From the NCBI GenBank assembly GCA_013390375.1, contig JACATA010000008.1:1-44907 (forward strand): a DNA stretch of 44,907 bases. The letters are read 5' to 3'. Shown in pieces: positions 15,708 to 25,004 of this stretch. This DNA comes from Marine Group I thaumarchaeote. Its GTDB lineage: Archaea; Thermoproteota; Nitrososphaeria; Nitrososphaerales; Nitrosopumilaceae. The translations under genes and the position numbers were made by a program. Below the pieces are notes generated by a model. That model saw nothing but the letters and a program-made list of their open reading frames with translations. It did no database searches and was not told where the DNA came from. Each line of letters begins with the position of its first letter. Positions within the stretch are counted from its first letter, which is position 1.

Positions 15708-16744
15708 TGCTGTGGTTTGTAGGACTAGGTATATCTGGCACTAGATCAATTCCAATTGAAGTTGTAAAAATCATTCAGGAAGCAGATTTTGTATATCTAG
15801 AAGCATTCACAAGTCCAATTTCCAAGCAACATGAAGACGAAATTAAAAACATGGTTAATGGAAGTTTCAAAATTGCAAAAAGATGGTTGGTGGAAGATGG
15901 TCAAGAGATCCTCAAGACGTCAAAAAGTTCTACTGTTGTCCTATTATCATATGGAGATCCATACGTGGCAACAACACACATAGAACTTAGAACTAGAGCA
16001 AAATTAGAAAATATTGAAACAAGCACGATTCATTCCGCTTCAGCAATAACATCAATGACAGGTGAAGCTGGATTACAATTCTACAAAGTTGGGAGAATGG
16101 TAACTATAATGAATGAAAAAAAGTCTACAATAACTCCTTACACTGCTATTTTCAAGAATTTAACACAGGGTCTTCATTCTATAATATTATTAGAATACAA
16201 TCATGACGAAAACTATTTTCTTGACCCAAAGGATGCAATTTCAAACCTACTGGATGTTGAAAAAGAACAAAAAAGAAATGTTGTAAATAATGATACGTTT
16301 GCGATAGTTGCCTCAAGAATTGGGTTCAAAACACAAAAAATTACCTCTGGAAAATTCAGTAATCTGCTTAAAGTTGATTTTGGGGAGCCGCCACATAGTA
16401 TAATCATTACAGGAAAATTACATTTTACAGAATCAGATGCAATAAACGTGCTGACAGAATGTTTAGACAAACCATCAGATAATTCAAGTAGAATTAAGAG
16501 TACTTCAATCCAGATGATTGAAAAATATGTTCCAATGGTTAGGGATACACTGGAAGAGATTAAGTCGCTGTACAATGACTCAAAAGAATTTCAAGTGGTC
16601 ATTCAAAATGCAGAACTCTACATTAACGACGCAGAAAATTTCCTAAAGCAGGGAAAGGATGAGAATGCAGTTTTGAGTATTGGTTATGCAGACGGTCTGG
16701 TAGATGCGTTAAGAATTGCAAAGGGTATAGACCCAAAAATATAA
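15707..16744 (+). CDS. dphB: Diphthine synthase fused to a C-terminal DUF357 domain
   Basis: Residues 1 to about 265 are the tetrapyrrole-methylase-fold diphthine synthase (MLWFVGLGISGTRSIP start, VVLLSYGDPYVATTH, HSASAITSMTGEAGLQFY). This enzyme methylates the diphthamide precursor on elongation factor 2 using SAM. The last 80 or so residues look like DUF357, a small helical archaeal domain (EKYVPMVRDTLEEI...AELYINDAENFLKQG...ADGLVDALRIAKG). Stand-alone diphthine synthases are about 265 residues, so the 345-residue product is a fusion. It is last in the homocitrate synthase-lysK operon. Confidence 0.85.
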   Translation: MLWFVGLGISGTRSIPIEVVKIIQEADFVYLEAFTSPISKQHEDEIKNMVNGSFKIAKRWLVEDGQEILKTSKSSTVVLLSYGDPYVATTHIELRTRAKLENIETSTIHSASAITSMTGEAGLQFYKVGRMVTIMNEKKSTITPYTAIFKNLTQGLHSIILLEYNHDENYFLDPKDAISNLLDVEKEQKRNVVNNDTFAIVASRIGFKTQKITSGKFSNLLKVDFGEPPHSIIITGKLHFTESDAINVLTECLDKPSDNSSRIKSTSIQMIEKYVPMVRDTLEEIKSLYNDSKEFQVVIQNAELYINDAENFLKQGKDENAVLSIGYADGLVDALRIAKGIDPKI

Positions 16745-16745
16745 C

Positions 16746-16760
16746 TTAACGATGCGTTAA
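16746..16760 (+). promoter_or_regulatory. Palindrome overlapping a likely TATA region
   Basis: TTAACG-ATG-CGTTAA is a perfect inverted repeat with a 3-base spacer. It begins one base after the diphthine synthase stop and runs into GTTAAAAAG at 16756-16764. That sequence lies about 28 bases before the TTG start of the zinc-finger gene and could be its TATA box. An operator is the simplest reading. Confidence 0.4.
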
Positions 16761-16788
16761 AAAGTGAAGAAATAATGAGGAATTACAA

Positions 16789-16947
16789 TTGGATTTATTC
16801 AAAAAAAAATCTAAAACTACGACAAGTTTAGTGTGTAAAATATGTGATATGAAATTTTCTGATCCTGAAAGAACAGTGAGACATATGGTTAAAGCACATT
16901 CAAAACCACAAAAAAAGAAAATGGCTGGCACTGGCAAATATGCTTAA
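16789..16947 (+). CDS. Small C2H2-like zinc-finger protein
   Basis: This 52-residue basic protein begins MDLFKKKSKTTTSLVC and holds Cys-x2-Cys (VCKICDMKF) followed by His-x4-His (RHMVKAH). This is a single C2H2-type finger, and a lysine-rich tail follows. It probably binds nucleic acid. The TTG start is supported by TGAGG 8 bases upstream and by the lack of any in-frame ATG before the finger. A palindrome lies just upstream and may control it. The exact role is unknown. Confidence 0.68.
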   Translation: MDLFKKKSKTTTSLVCKICDMKFSDPERTVRHMVKAHSKPQKKKMAGTGKYA

Positions 16948-17003
16948 AGTACATGAAACTGTCAACTGAAACACATTTTAATCAATATTGAAAATTTTAC
17001 TTT

Positions 17004-17453
17004 ATGGGATTATTTGGAAATAAAGGAAAAAAAATTGTATTAGCTGGAGGAGTTTTTGATATAATTCATCCAGGACATATCCATACACTCAATGCTGCAA
17101 AAGCTTTGGGTGATGTCTTGGTGGTAGCAATTGCTACTGACAAAACAGCTAAAAAGATGAAAAAGAGACAGCCGTTACATAGTCAAGAATTAAGGCATGA
17201 ACTAGTAAGCAGCTTATCTATGGTTGATGTCGCCGTTATTGGTAATGAAGATGATATTTTTGAAACAGTGAAACTGGTAAAACCTGATGTAATTGCGTTA
17301 GGGTATGATCAAGTTCATCAGGAGAAATTCATATCTGACGGATGTAAACGGATCAACCTTGATGTCAAGATAGTCAGATTACAATCTCCAGCCCCTAAAC
17401 TATCAAGCTCCGATATCCAAAAAGAATACGGGAAGGATATTCATGATCTTTAG
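17004..17453 (+). CDS. ribL: FAD synthetase RibL-type nucleotidyltransferase
   Basis: The 149-residue cytidylyltransferase-fold protein has the adenylyl-transfer motif HPGH (residues 26-29, in FDIIHPGHIHTLN), DVLVVAIATDKT and a C-terminal SSSDIQ. Archaeal RibL makes FAD from FMN and ATP. It ends 11 bases from the convergent ribK, so both steps from riboflavin to FAD are encoded tail to tail. Glycerol-3-phosphate or phosphopantetheine transferases are related alternatives, but length and context favour RibL. A TATA-like CATTTTAATC lies about 30 bases upstream. Confidence 0.8.
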   Translation: MGLFGNKGKKIVLAGGVFDIIHPGHIHTLNAAKALGDVLVVAIATDKTAKKMKKRQPLHSQELRHELVSSLSMVDVAVIGNEDDIFETVKLVKPDVIALGYDQVHQEKFISDGCKRINLDVKIVRLQSPAPKLSSSDIQKEYGKDIHDL

Positions 17454-17464
17454 CTTACGATGAG

Positions 17465-18133
17465 TTATGGACAGATTTTAACTGTAACTTTAGAACCAGT
17501 TTCCAGTCTACCGGTTTTACGTAAGTTATTTTTTGATATTAATTCAATTACTGAATTATCATGATGTGTTCTTTCAAGACGGATTAATTCACATTTGATG
17601 GAATTATTTAGTGTAGCATGAAAACATTTTGCCCAACCATATGTTCTCTTCCCGTCTGAAAATGGATCTATCATTATGTTATCAAGCTCAGCTAACTGTA
17701 GAATATCCTGTAACTGATTTAATTTTATATTTAGCGTGCCTGGAAAAGGAATGTAGCCAATTTTCACTTTGAACTGTTTAGTGTAGCCTTTCAATGACAT
17801 GTAGTAAGCTCCCTCACCAAGTCCAGAAATTACGGAACCGCTTAACTCTATGTGGGGAGGAGACGAGTTTAAGCTAAAACCCAAAACTGAATGAAGTTCA
17901 ACAAGCTCAGAGTATCCCTTCTGGGTAATTTTAACAGAAAGTTTTCGCCCAGTCATTAATCTATCAATAAATCCGCCATTTTCTAATTCTAAAATATGCA
18001 TTGAAGCAGCCTGTTGAGATTTTTTTATACTTTTTCCGAGGGATGATGTAGTAATCTGAACAAAGTTGTGTCTAGCCCCTTTAGATAATAACTGTGCTAA
18101 AGTGAGAATATGTTGAATTTTAAGATCAGACAT
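17465..18133 (-). CDS. ribK: CTP-dependent riboflavin kinase with N-terminal HTH
   Basis: The 222-residue protein has an N-terminal winged-helix part (residues 1-90, with SLGKSIKKSQQAASMHILELE). The archaeal riboflavin kinase domain follows (EGAYYMSLKGY, IPFPGTLNIKL). RibK uses CTP to phosphorylate riboflavin to FMN. The fused HTH is found in part of the family and suggests it also senses or controls flavin synthesis. It lies 6 bases downstream of dnaG on the same strand, so the two are probably co-transcribed. Confidence 0.9.
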   Translation of the reverse strand: MSDLKIQHILTLAQLLSKGARHNFVQITTSSLGKSIKKSQQAASMHILELENGGFIDRLMTGRKLSVKITQKGYSELVELHSVLGFSLNSSPPHIELSGSVISGLGEGAYYMSLKGYTKQFKVKIGYIPFPGTLNIKLNQLQDILQLAELDNIMIDPFSDGKRTYGWAKCFHATLNNSIKCELIRLERTHHDNSVIELISKNNLRKTGRLETGSKVTVKICP

Positions 18134-18139
18134 TAATAA

Positions 18140-19282
18140 TTAAGTAATGCCAAGTTCTGTAAATGTTTTTAGTATAACACCATCACTATTTGATACATTT
18201 GCAATCCTATGACCTACGATGTACTCAATTCCAGATTGGTTAGCGCCATCTAACAGTCGTTGAGTTATTATCCCATCTAAAATCAGATACTTTATTCCAG
18301 TCTGTGTGGATAATTTGTCTACTAGTTCACTTATGGGCACTTTGAATAATTGTTCATTATTAGAATCAAGTCCTACAGCTTCCAGTGTTTCGTTTAGATC
18401 ATTATACACTTTGCTTGTAGCCTCTGCTAATTGCTTATCGGCTTCGCTTACCTTTTTAGGTTCGGTAGTTTGTTGTTTTATATCCTTGGTAGCATCCTTT
18501 AGAATATCTGCAACACGTTGAGGGGTTAGTTCTTCCACTTCAAGACCTGGGTCTGCACGAAGTTCAATATCAATATTAACAACTGACTTTAACTCTTTGA
18601 GAATAAATCCTCCCGCCCTATCACCGTCTAAAAATGCCACCACTTTATCTTTAGTTGCACAGAAGTCTTTGATCGTTTCATCAATCTTTGCACCCTCAAT
18701 AGCTAAAGCATTGTCATAACCTGCTCTCAATAAATTTAAGATGTCTGCTCTGCCCTCAACAAGAATTATCCATGATGAGTCAAAAATTCCTGTACTGCAT
18801 GGAAGTTTGTTAGATCCATATGTAGTAATTTTACCTGAAAAACCCTCATGAACATCTTTTAGCATAGTATCACCTTCACTAACAGATTTGGTAGACCATT
18901 TCTGTTTGATCTCCTTTGCTCTGCGTACAATGTCTTCTTTTTTTGAGGCTCGAACATCATCAATAGCATCAAGATGAAATTTACAATCAAATGGACCCAC
19001 TTTGTCTATACTTTCAATTGCAGCTGCAATCAAGGCACATGTATCAATATCCGTACTCATTGGAAGGAGTGCAGTACCAGAAGTAGTATTTTCAGTAGTT
19101 TTGATTTCTACTTCAATTCTACCAACCTTAGAAACACGCTGAAGCTCATTCAGATTCATCTCAGGGCCTAAGAGACCCTCAGTTTGACCGAATACAGCCC
19201 CTATAATGTCTGCTCGCTCAACCAGACCGTCGACTTCATACGATAGTTTAACGTGATACTTGACGATGCCTGTGTATGGCAA
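18140..19282 (-). CDS. dnaG: Archaeal DnaG-like protein (Toprim)
   Basis: The 380-residue protein has the archaeal DnaG layout: an N-terminal domain (KYHVKLSYEVDGLVERADIIGA), a central Toprim domain with the Glu in ILVEGRADILNLL (about residue 175) and DGDRAGG (about residue 220), then a C-terminal helical region. Archaeal DnaG is found with the RNA exosome and has some primase activity. It starts with TTG, supported by AAGGAG 11 bases upstream; a nearer ATG is out of frame. It heads the operon with ribK. Confidence 0.92.
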   Translation of the reverse strand: MPYTGIVKYHVKLSYEVDGLVERADIIGAVFGQTEGLLGPEMNLNELQRVSKVGRIEVEIKTTENTTSGTALLPMSTDIDTCALIAAAIESIDKVGPFDCKFHLDAIDDVRASKKEDIVRRAKEIKQKWSTKSVSEGDTMLKDVHEGFSGKITTYGSNKLPCSTGIFDSSWIILVEGRADILNLLRAGYDNALAIEGAKIDETIKDFCATKDKVVAFLDGDRAGGFILKELKSVVNIDIELRADPGLEVEELTPQRVADILKDATKDIKQQTTEPKKVSEADKQLAEATSKVYNDLNETLEAVGLDSNNEQLFKVPISELVDKLSTQTGIKYLILDGIITQRLLDGANQSGIEYIVGHRIANVSNSDGVILKTFTELGIT

Positions 19283-19397
19283 ATAATTCTCATCTCCTTA
19301 ATATTCAATAAGCATAAAGTTTCAAATCATGGTTATAAGTGCTTGTGGCAAAAAATTAGTTTTTAGTAATAAAATAAAACAAAAATTGAAAGAATGA

Positions 19398-19748
19398 TTA
19401 TTCAGTACTAAACGATGAACCACATGAGCAACTTTTTGTTACATTTGGGTTATTGATTTTAAAACCTGAACCCATTAGACTTTCGATATAGTCAACGTTT
19501 GCACCTTTTAGGTGATCCTGACTCGATGAATCTACTATGACTTTTACACCGTTTTCCTCAATAGTTAGATCATCTTCTTCTGCTGCTTTCTCAAAACCCA
19601 TACCATAAGAAAGTCCAGAACAACCACCACCTTGAACATAAATTCTAAGAAATTTTGGACTGTCTTTTTCTTCAGTCATAAACTCCTTAATTTTCTCAGC
19701 GGCTTTTGGAGTAATGGTAATCAGTTTTTGACTTTGTTCAGTAGCCAT
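19398..19748 (-). CDS. Iron-sulfur cluster assembly protein, IscA/ErpA type
   Basis: The 116-residue A-type carrier has YVQGGGCSGLSYGM with the first Cys near residue 40 and SCSCGSSF at the C-terminus (the Cys-x-Cys pair), the three conserved cluster ligands. It carries or inserts Fe-S clusters. I chose the ATG at 19748 (MATEQSQKLITITPKA), which fits the family start, over a start 7 codons upstream. The 115 bases between it and dnaG hold only AT-rich promoter-like sequence. Confidence 0.9.
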   Translation of the reverse strand: MATEQSQKLITITPKAAEKIKEFMTEEKDSPKFLRIYVQGGGCSGLSYGMGFEKAAEEDDLTIEENGVKVIVDSSSQDHLKGANVDYIESLMGSGFKINNPNVTKSCSCGSSFSTE

Positions 19749-19828
19749 ATTAAATCTCTGACGTTTCAAATTATAATAACCTTTTCATACAAAGCATATA
19801 GTAAATGATTGTAATCACTTAGGTGAAG

Positions 19829-20590
19829 CTATTTTTTAGATTTGTTTAAAAAATCAGTCATTCTTTTTTCTCGTTCTGGATCTGAGAAACAGTTTCTCCA
19901 TGCAAGCAATTCAATACCAAGACCTGTATCAAGATCTGCATTTCGCCCTTTGTTGATTGCAGTTTTTGACATGTGAACAGCAAGAGTTGCATTTGCTGCA
20001 ATTATTTTTGCCATCTTTATAGCTTCATCCATTAAAGCAGATTGTTCAAAAACATGATTGACAAGACCAATTTCTTTTGCACTGCTAGCGTTAATCGCTT
20101 TTCCAGTAAAAACAAGTTCCTTGGCTTTTGCAATTCCTACTATTCTCATCAATCTTTGTGTTCCACCCCAGCCAGGTGGTATTCCGATTGTTACTTCTGG
20201 TTGACCAATTTTTGCATTATCAGATGCAAGTCTTATATCACAAGACATAGCAAGCTCACAACCACCACCTAGTGCGAAACCGTTAACAGCTGCAATAGTT
20301 GGTTTTGTTATATTTTCAACAGTAGCTGTAAGTTCTTGACCAAGTTTTGCATAGCGTTCAGATTCTTCTGGAGATATTTTTGACATATATTCAATATCAG
20401 CGCCAGCAGAAAACGCCTTATCACCCTCACCAGTTAAGATAATTACTTTTACGTTATCGTCTTTCTCTAGTTGCTTAAATGTAGAAATTATCTCCTTGGC
20501 AACATCAGTATTCATAGCATTTAGTTTTTCAGGACGGTTAATCTTAACAATGCAAATTCCATCATCAGTTTTAGTAGTAATATTTGTCAT
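19829..20590 (-). CDS. Enoyl-CoA hydratase family: crotonyl-CoA hydratase / 3-hydroxypropionyl-CoA dehydratase
   Basis: The 253-residue crotonase-fold enzyme has the oxyanion pieces [12 protein letters not shown] (about residue 60) and [15 protein letters not shown] (about residue 105). Catalytic glutamates are in GGCELA and [15 protein letters not shown]. In Nitrosopumilus maritimus the homologue next to the 3-hydroxypropionate-CoA ligase gene acts in the 3-hydroxypropionate/4-hydroxybutyrate CO2 fixation cycle on both 3-hydroxypropionyl-CoA and crotonyl-CoA. The same gene neighbour is present here, which supports that role. It lies 34 bases after the synthetase on the same strand. Confidence 0.87.
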   Translation of the reverse strand: MTNITTKTDDGICIVKINRPEKLNAMNTDVAKEIISTFKQLEKDDNVKVIILTGEGDKAFSAGADIEYMSKISPEESERYAKLGQELTATVENITKPTIAAVNGFALGGGCELAMSCDIRLASDNAKIGQPEVTIGIPPGWGGTQRLMRIVGIAKAKELVFTGKAINASSAKEIGLVNHVFEQSALMDEAIKMAKIIAANATLAVHMSKTAINKGRNADLDTGLGIELLAWRNCFSDPEREKRMTDFLNKSKK

Positions 20591-20624
20591 GTAGTAAATT
20601 CTCCTCTGATAAAATTAAATGTTA

Positions 20625-22742
20625 TCAATTACCTCTGATAGAACCCCATTGGGCTAATGCAGATGCTGCCGCTACCCATGTTCGTAAGTCATCATAAACT
20701 GGAATGCCCTTTTCTTCAACCAATTTAGCCATTTTTTGTGTGTATGGACCACCGTTGGCTCCAACTAACAATGGCTTTGTTTTTTTATTAGAAAAATCAG
20801 AAAGGTGGTCAACAATTATCTCTTCAAGCGGGTCATCCTGAAAAACAAACCACGGCATGACAATATCCACATTCTTTTCATCATAAAATTGCTGAATAAC
20901 ATATCTATAGTCATCTGCAGTCGCGCCACCACCTACATCCGCTGGATTGCCATTATGAATAGGAACAGTTGGTGGAAAACGATCCTTCATTTGTTTGATA
21001 ATTCGTGGGGACATCTTTCCTATCGTAAGACCTAATCTCTCTAAATGATCAATTCCACCAATCATAGGACCAGCACCATTACTGCACATAGCAACTTTGT
21101 TACCCTTTGCAGATGGCTGCCAAGCCAAAGCCTTTGCAACTCCGACAAGTTCTTGATAACTATCAACAGAAATAATTCCAGCCTGCTTAAACGCACCCAT
21201 GAGATGCTCATGATCACCACCAAGTGAGCCCGTGTGAGACGCAGCTTGTTTTGCACCAGCAGCACTTCGTCCACTTTTCCATATCACTATAGGTTTCTTT
21301 TTTTCTTTCATAACACGCTTTGCAGTATTGATAAACTTCCTACCATCACCAAATCCTTCCACATAAAGACAAATGACTTTAGTTTGAGGATCACTTCCCG
21401 CATACAAAATCATATCTGCTTCGTCTACATCTGACCTATTTCCATAACTAATCATCTTTGAAAGGCCAAAAGAATCAGCACTCTCCAACATACTAATTCC
21501 CATCGTTCCACTTTGAGAGAAGAATGCAACATTACCAAGTCTTGCGCGAACCATTCTTGCTTGACCTTGAAATGCGCAGTCAAGACGATTTGCGGCGTTA
21601 AACATTCCAATGCAGTTTGGACCGATGACTCGTATCTTGTGTTTTAATGAAAGATTTTTTACTTCAGCTTCCATTGCAGCCCTATCACCACCAAGCTCTT
21701 TACCGCCGCCTGAAACAATTACAACATTGTGAATTCCTTTCTTTGCGCATACTTTCATAAGAGGACCGCAATGTGCAAGATCAATACAAACAACAACCAG
21801 ATCAATTTTATCTTCAATTGCATCTAATGATGGATAACATTTGATTCCAAGAATTGATTCTTGCTTTGGATTGATTGGATATACCTTTCCCTTAAAATCT
21901 TGTTTTCCAAGAGCATCTAATACAGAGTTACCAATCTTTCCTGGTGTTGCAGATGCACCTACTAATGCAACAGATTCTGGTGTAAAGAATTTCTCCATAG
22001 ATGTTATGTTTGGTTTAGCACGTGAGATTGAATTCTTTTTAATTTCTTTGTTGAGAATGATTTTTGCATCTACCACATTGTATGATTTTGGATAGACTAC
22101 GATAGGATTGAAATCTATACTGTTAATGTAATCTGCATTATCAACCCCAATCTTTCCAATTTGAACAAGAGCCTTTGCAAGCATGTTCAAGTCTATAGGC
22201 TTGCTACCACGGAATCCTTTGAGAATCTTAGAACCCTTAAGATCATTTAACATTGATTTTGCATCTGATGTCGTAATTGGAAGCATCCTCCACGAAACAT
22301 CGTTGAGAAGGTTGGTAAGAGTACCACCCAAGCCAACCATAATTACAGGACCTAACTGTGGATCAGTTTGTATTCCAACAATTAATTCAACTCCCTTTGG
22401 AACCATTTTCTCAAGTAAAATTCCTTTTACGTTGACTCCTTTCTTTTTGGAAAGTCGCCCATACATGTCATTAAATGTTTTCTTTACATCAGCAATGTTA
22501 TCTACACCAACTTTGACACCGCCTACGTCAGTTTTATGAAGTATTTGTGGTGAAACTACTTTCATCACTAGAGGAAACCCAAGTCTTTTTGCATCTCTAA
22601 CTGCTTGATTGGCAGATGTTGCTAATGAAAATCCTGGCACTGAAACTTTATACTTTTTTAGAATTGATTTGGCAGCCTCCTCTGTAATGATTTTATGATC
22701 AGTTTTTATTGTATCGTCAAAAATTTTTGTGATAGAGTTCAT
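20625..22742 (-). CDS. ADP-forming acyl-CoA synthetase, probably 3-hydroxypropionate-CoA ligase
   Basis: The 705-residue protein is built in the order ATP-grasp (residues 10-230, [19 protein letters not shown]), CoA-binding domain (from about 250, [15 protein letters not shown]), and succinyl-CoA-ligase-like domains ([19 protein letters not shown] with the candidate phospho-His). The ATP-grasp part comes first, unlike the usual alpha-beta order. Nitrosopumilus maritimus uses this type to make 3-hydroxypropionyl-CoA while forming only ADP, the energy-saving feature of its carbon fixation cycle. Neighbourhood with the crotonase gene supports that substrate; 4-hydroxybutyrate or acetate are alternatives. 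Confidence 0.86.
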   Translation of the reverse strand: MNSITKIFDDTIKTDHKIITEEAAKSILKKYKVSVPGFSLATSANQAVRDAKRLGFPLVMKVVSPQILHKTDVGGVKVGVDNIADVKKTFNDMYGRLSKKKGVNVKGILLEKMVPKGVELIVGIQTDPQLGPVIMVGLGGTLTNLLNDVSWRMLPITTSDAKSMLNDLKGSKILKGFRGSKPIDLNMLAKALVQIGKIGVDNADYINSIDFNPIVVYPKSYNVVDAKIILNKEIKKNSISRAKPNITSMEKFFTPESVALVGASATPGKIGNSVLDALGKQDFKGKVYPINPKQESILGIKCYPSLDAIEDKIDLVVVCIDLAHCGPLMKVCAKKGIHNVVIVSGGGKELGGDRAAMEAEVKNLSLKHKIRVIGPNCIGMFNAANRLDCAFQGQARMVRARLGNVAFFSQSGTMGISMLESADSFGLSKMISYGNRSDVDEADMILYAGSDPQTKVICLYVEGFGDGRKFINTAKRVMKEKKKPIVIWKSGRSAAGAKQAASHTGSLGGDHEHLMGAFKQAGIISVDSYQELVGVAKALAWQPSAKGNKVAMCSNGAGPMIGGIDHLERLGLTIGKMSPRIIKQMKDRFPPTVPIHNGNPADVGGGATADDYRYVIQQFYDEKNVDIVMPWFVFQDDPLEEIIVDHLSDFSNKKTKPLLVGANGGPYTQKMAKLVEEKGIPVYDDLRTWVAAASALAQWGSIRGN

Positions 22743-22789
22743 AATAGATCGATCACAAAGTTTGTTATTATATTAAACTTATTACCATT

Positions 22790-23167
22790 ATGGAATTTCC
22801 AGAAAGTGAAATAGCAGAAATTAAAAAATTCGTGAATCTGCTCAACTCACAAAAAAATAGCGCGGTGGTAGTTGAAGGAAAACGTGACTCTGCCGCACTA
22901 ATAAAATTGGGTTATTCTGGTAAAATTTTGGAGTTTCATAAGTTCAATGGGATGATAAAATTTGCTGATTCAGCAGCCAAATATCGTAAACTCATTCTTC
23001 TACTAGATGGTGATAGAAAGGGCAGGTACCTGACAAAAAAAATTATTGAATTGCTCGAACATCGAACAAAAATTGATCTTCTGTTTAAGAAGAAGTTAGT
23101 TACAATTACAAAAGGAAAAATACGATTTATTGAACAGCTTGTTTGTTACGAATCTTATTTTGTTTAG
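22790..23167 (+). CDS. Small Toprim-domain protein
   Basis: This 125-residue protein is almost only a Toprim domain: VVVEGKRDSAALIKLG (Glu near residue 27) and LLLDGDRKGRYL (Asp-x-Asp near residue 70). Such mini-Toprim proteins are related to RNase M5 and DnaG, and their roles in archaea are mostly unknown. It is divergent from the acyl-CoA synthetase, sharing a 47-base AT-rich promoter region, and converges on glutamate dehydrogenase with 3 bases between the ends. Confidence 0.8.
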   Translation: MEFPESEIAEIKKFVNLLNSQKNSAVVVEGKRDSAALIKLGYSGKILEFHKFNGMIKFADSAAKYRKLILLLDGDRKGRYLTKKIIELLEHRTKIDLLFKKKLVTITKGKIRFIEQLVCYESYFV

Positions 23168-23170
23168 AAT

Positions 23171-24445
23171 CTAAGGCCAAATTCCTTTATGATTGAATGC
23201 TTCTAAGACACGGCTTACTGCCAAAACCATAGCGGCTTTTCTATTGTCAATGTTATGTTTTTTTGAAAGTTCGTACATGTCTTTCAAGCCTTTGACAATT
23301 TTAACCTCCATCTTACTTGCAACTTCATCGAATGTCCAGTAGTAACCCATGTTGTTTTGCACCCACTCCAAGTAAGAGATACAAACACCGCCAGAATTTG
23401 CCAAGATGTCCGGTATAACAAAAATTCCTTTCTTGTAAAGAATTGGATCAGCCTCAGGTAAAGTAGGACCGTTTGCAGCTTCACCAATAATTTTACATTT
23501 TAATTTCTCTGCAATTGCAGCAGTGATTTGATTTTCAAGTGCGCCAGGAACCAAGACGTCACATTCTGTTGTAAGCAATTCCTCTGTCGAAATCTCTTTG
23601 CTGCCTGGATAGCCAACCACAGATCCTTCCTTTTGCTTCCAATCAATTAATTCCTGAACTTTAAACCCGTCAGGAACAAGAATTGATCCCTTTGAATCAC
23701 TTGCCGCAATGCATTTTGCGCCCAATTTTTCTAGATATACACCAGAAAAGGTTGAAGCATTTCCAAATCCTTGCAGTACAACTTTAGCGCCTTTCAGTTC
23801 AATATTCAAAATTTTTGCTGCTTCTCTTATGCAATAAGAATTACCTAAACCTGTAGCAACATCTCGTGCAAGAGAACCGCCCATAGGAATTGGTTTTCCG
23901 GTAATAGTTCCTGGGGAATAATTATTTCCATTCATTTTGGTAAATGTATCCATAATCTGTGTCATTTCTTTTCCAGTTGTATAAACATCTGGAGCAGGAA
24001 TATCTTTCTGTGGACCAATTACTTCAGCAATTCTAGATGCAAACTGTCGAGTTAATCTTTCAAGCTCGCCATCACTAAGTTTTTCTTTTTTAGGGTTTAC
24101 AAAAACTCCTCCCTTAGCACCACCTAGTGGAATATCAACAACAGCACACTTCCATGTCATCCAAGAAGAAAGAGCCATTACTTCTCGTTCCATGTACTTA
24201 ACGCCGCCCTCAGGGTCAAAGTATCTTATACCGCCCTTGTATGGACCTCTATCGTTGTTATGCTGACATCTGAATCCTGTAAAAACTCTAATCTTACCAT
24301 CATCCATTTTTACTGGAACTTTGACTCGAAGGAACCTATTTGGCATAATCAAATAATCTCTTATGCCCTTATCGTTTATTCCTAAAACATCGCATGCGTC
24401 GTTAACCTGCTTTGTGGCACTCTCAAATGGGTCTGGTTGAGCCAA
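23171..24445 (-). CDS. gdhA: Glutamate dehydrogenase
   Basis: This 424-residue enzyme reversibly forms glutamate from 2-oxoglutarate and ammonium, the likely ammonium-assimilation step in an ammonia oxidiser. It has GPYKGGIRY (about residue 66), KCAVVDIPLGGAKGGV with the catalytic Lys, PAPDVYT, and a Rossmann part VVLQGFGNASTF (about residue 222). The start is TTG (MAQPDPFES). A TATA-like TTTAAATA at 24471-24478 lies about 30 bases upstream, consistent with a leaderless TTG start. Cofactor choice was not decided. Confidence 0.95.
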   Translation of the reverse strand: MAQPDPFESATKQVNDACDVLGINDKGIRDYLIMPNRFLRVKVPVKMDDGKIRVFTGFRCQHNNDRGPYKGGIRYFDPEGGVKYMEREVMALSSWMTWKCAVVDIPLGGAKGGVFVNPKKEKLSDGELERLTRQFASRIAEVIGPQKDIPAPDVYTTGKEMTQIMDTFTKMNGNNYSPGTITGKPIPMGGSLARDVATGLGNSYCIREAAKILNIELKGAKVVLQGFGNASTFSGVYLEKLGAKCIAASDSKGSILVPDGFKVQELIDWKQKEGSVVGYPGSKEISTEELLTTECDVLVPGALENQITAAIAEKLKCKIIGEAANGPTLPEADPILYKKGIFVIPDILANSGGVCISYLEWVQNNMGYYWTFDEVASKMEVKIVKGLKDMYELSKKHNIDNRKAAMVLAVSRVLEAFNHKGIWP

Positions 24446-24470
24446 GATGGATCAGATCTAATGCAATTTG

Positions 24471-24478
24471 TATTTAAA
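24471..24478 (-). promoter_or_regulatory. TATA box of gdhA
   Basis: The minus strand reads TTTAAATA here, centred about 30 bases from the TTG start of glutamate dehydrogenase. This is the spacing expected if the transcript begins at or just before the start codon. Confidence 0.45.
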
Positions 24479-24529
24479 TGTCTCTGGAATAATCAAATTT
24501 TTAAAAAAGTTGAGCAAGTTTAAAAAATT

Positions 24530-24904
24530 CTAATCGATTAATTCAATGGAATAAACAACAAGGTTTCCTTTTTGAGATGTAAATATGCCTGTTAATCTAG
24601 CAAACATACCATATTTTTTCTTACGAAGTTTAATGACTTTGTCTGCTTCTTCGCCTGTAATCTTTTCTGCCTTACCTTTTATCCACTCATTTTTTGGTTT
24701 ACCTTTGAATGAACAAAGAACAATTCGTACATCCTGATTATGTTTAAGTCTCTTAACTTTGCCTGTGCTATCCCTGGTTATAACATAGATTAGATCTTTA
24801 TCAATTACAAACCAAACAGGAGTTCTAATAGAAGTTCCATCCTTTTTGTATGTCTCAAGATTGATGTATTTTTGTTCAATAAACTGTTCTAATTGATTCC
24901 CCAT
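24530..24904 (-). CDS. PPOX-class flavin/F420-dependent oxidoreductase
   Basis: The 124-residue split-barrel protein is of the pyridoxamine-phosphate-oxidase-like class. It has KYINLETYKKDGTSIRTPVW (the usual N-terminal strand pair), FVIDKDLIYVITRDSTGKVKRL, then RIVLCSFKGKPKNEWIKGKA. Archaeal members often use F420 or flavin; the substrate is unknown. It is divergent from psmA, with a TATA-like TTAAAATATAC about 27 bases upstream of its ATG. Confidence 0.78.
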   Translation of the reverse strand: MGNQLEQFIEQKYINLETYKKDGTSIRTPVWFVIDKDLIYVITRDSTGKVKRLKHNQDVRIVLCSFKGKPKNEWIKGKAEKITGEEADKVIKLRKKKYGMFARLTGIFTSQKGNLVVYSIELID

Positions 24905-25004
24905 GCTTCATCAAAAGCAATTGTATATTTTAATGGATAGAGTTATGATTTAGATCATACATGTAATCAACCCTTAAATTGACTTGTAAGTGAATCGAAA
25001 TGTT

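Noticed and set aside
21841-22095. Open frames on the plus strand inside the acyl-CoA synthetase gene (also 20805, 22183)
   Set aside because: They are antisense shadows of a long, clearly conserved protein and have no domain or promoter of their own.
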